NCBI GenBank assembly: GCA_046349775.1
Contig: JAXMBS010000003.1
Coordinates: 1 to 64,000 of the forward strand
From: JAEUIG01 sp046349775
Lineage (GTDB): Bacteria > Planctomycetota > Planctomycetia > Planctomycetales > Planctomycetaceae
Direction: 5' to 3'
Length of the DNA stretch: 64,000 bases
The notes under the pieces were generated by a model. The model was not told the origin of the DNA and did not search any database. It saw only the letters and a list, made by a program, of their open reading frames with translations. How positions within the stretch are numbered: the stretch's first letter is position 1; the number at the start of each line of letters is the position of its first letter. Below, one piece after another: positions 63,200 to 64,000 of this stretch. Made by a program: the position numbers and the translations under genes.

Positions 63200-64000
63200 A
63201 CGCGGCCAGCAGGAAGAACGTGCGCGGCCGTTGATCGAGCGCCGTCATCCCCCACAGCGCCGCCGCCGCAATGCCTCCGGCGACTCCCCAGCTCACTCCC
63301 ATCGTGATCGAACTGGCGGCCCGCGGATGCTGCGGGAGCATCTGCTGACCAAAGCTGATGAACACCGGCAGGGCAATCCCCAGCATGAAGCCGGTCACTC
63401 CGACTGTCGCCGCCAGCCAGGCGGGCGAGACGAGCGGGATTGCCACCAGGCACGGCGCGGCCAACAACGGCTGGCTCCAGATCAGTCCTCGCTCCCAGTG
63501 CGGACGGATCAGCAGAGCGCACAGAATGCTCCCGGCGCCGACGCCGATCATGAACGACGACTGCACTGCTCCGATCAATTCCCGATTGTCGAGCCAGTAA
63601 GCGAGGACCAGCGGCACGCCGATCGACGGAATGATCCGCAGCGTCCCGACCGACAACGGCAGTGCCCACGGCTTCCAGTCGCCTGCGTCCGTTGTGGCGG
63701 CGCGTCGCACGGCATGCCGCAATGGCGGTGTCGGAATGTGTCTGTGTTGGGTCATCAGTACGAACAGCGCCGCCAGTCCGCAGGCGCCCCACCAGCACAG
63801 TGCCTCAAAATCGTACTTCGTCGTAATCGTGGCGGACGCGTACGGTCCGAGCGACTGCCCTAGATAGCCCCACAGGGCGAAAATCGACATCATCCGGCTG
63901 CGGCGCAAAGGCGCGACAGCGCCGCCCGGCTGCCCGCCGCCCCCTCCGGGTGAAAGGCGGCAATCCCCAGCCCCGCAAAGACAAACAACACAGCCAGCAC
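63138..64000 (-). CDS. MFS transporter, Fsr-like, frameshifted and cut by the window edge
   Basis: About 285 residues of a 12-helix MFS protein are visible, the start lying beyond the right end. From the edge, LAVLFVFAGLGIAAFHPEGAAGSRAALSRL is clear, in the style of the fosmidomycin-resistance group (GLGxAxFHPE). The frame then breaks at 63907-63909, a TTT run on the coding strand. The continuation RRSRMMSIFALWGYLGQSLGPYA is in another frame and runs to 63138 with normal helices. One added base restores it. A sequencing deletion is likely. It converges with and overlaps the lipoprotein gene by 62 bp. Confidence 0.78.
   Translation of the reverse strand, partial: AGCVVCLCGAGDCRLSPGGGGGQPGGAVAPLRRSRMMSIFALWGYLGQSLGPYASATITTKYDFEALCWWGACGLAALFVLMTQHRHIPTPPLRHAVRRAATTDAGDWKPWALPLSVGTLRIIPSIGVPLVLAYWLDNRELIGAVQSSFMIGVGAGSILCALLIRPHWERGLIWSQPLLAAPCLVAIPLVSPAWLAATVGVTGFMLGIALPVFISFGQQMLPQHPRAASSITMGVSWGVAGGIAAAALWGMTALDQRPRTFFLLAAFSVAAGLLSLRLPRIQECEQ

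Overview
The window comes from a high-GC planctomycete chromosome, probably order Planctomycetales. It carries several gene families that are almost confined to that phylum: DUF1549/DUF1553 and DUF1501 partners, a DUF1598 protein, a TIGR02604 'membrane-bound dehydrogenase' beta-propeller, secreted sulfatases, and a MoxR/DUF58/BatA/VWA cluster followed by a giant coiled-coil protein. No rRNA, tRNA, CRISPR array, transposase or phage gene was recognised. Many of the longest antisense frames are only shadows of GC-rich genes.

Layout. 1-13.6 kb: an ATP-grasp protein cut by the window edge, pyrF, a reverse-strand SGNH/propeller protein, a thioredoxin-like lipoprotein, a PfkB kinase, two small lipoproteins (one only 53 aa), a flavin-dependent halogenase-like oxidoreductase, a dolichol/phytol-kinase-like membrane protein, an ABC-2 permease, the overlapping folB-folK pair and a Tat-exported NHL-type propeller. 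13.7-23.7 kb: a Dabb protein, a polytopic membrane protein, DUF1598, a stand-alone GspF-like protein, another membrane protein on the reverse strand, then the DUF1549 and DUF1501 pair. 23.8-29.5 kb: a frameshifted purB, a tandem pair of small exported proteins (one with a FliL-type domain) sharing a duplicated leader, a sulfatase and a conserved hypothetical.

29.7-42 kb: one continuous frame joining an LplT-like MFS transporter to a Ser/Thr kinase, apparently across a palindromic repeat. It is followed by a three-gene MotA/TolQ-ExbD-like membrane complex, one subunit of which has a Gly-rich region of roughly 390 residues, then a DUF2156 aminoacyl-phospholipid synthase-like protein, a PSP1-domain protein and a sulfatase-fold pseudoenzyme. 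42-61.3 kb: MoxR, DUF58 and two VWA membrane proteins, then a SUMF1-type lipoprotein, an HD hydrolase and a DUF2079 membrane protein, then a reverse-strand block with a third VWA protein, a 1181-aa DUF4175-like coiled-coil protein and a small exported protein. 61.5-64 kb: frr, a lipoprotein, and an MFS transporter running off the right end.

Two things stand out. First, at least ten spacers hold degenerate short-word repeats, specific to each locus, with left arms re-used as reverse complements on the right (for example 18681-18760, 22276-22383, 23716-23786, 29521-29617, 44243-44350, 62076-62177, 63056-63148). I know of no described family that fits. Second, the 33128-38715 operon looks like an ion-driven motor complex in which one of the two ExbD-like partners has the expected membrane aspartate and the other does not. 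Two single-base deletions at short homopolymers (in purB and in the right-end MFS gene) suggest residual sequencing errors.
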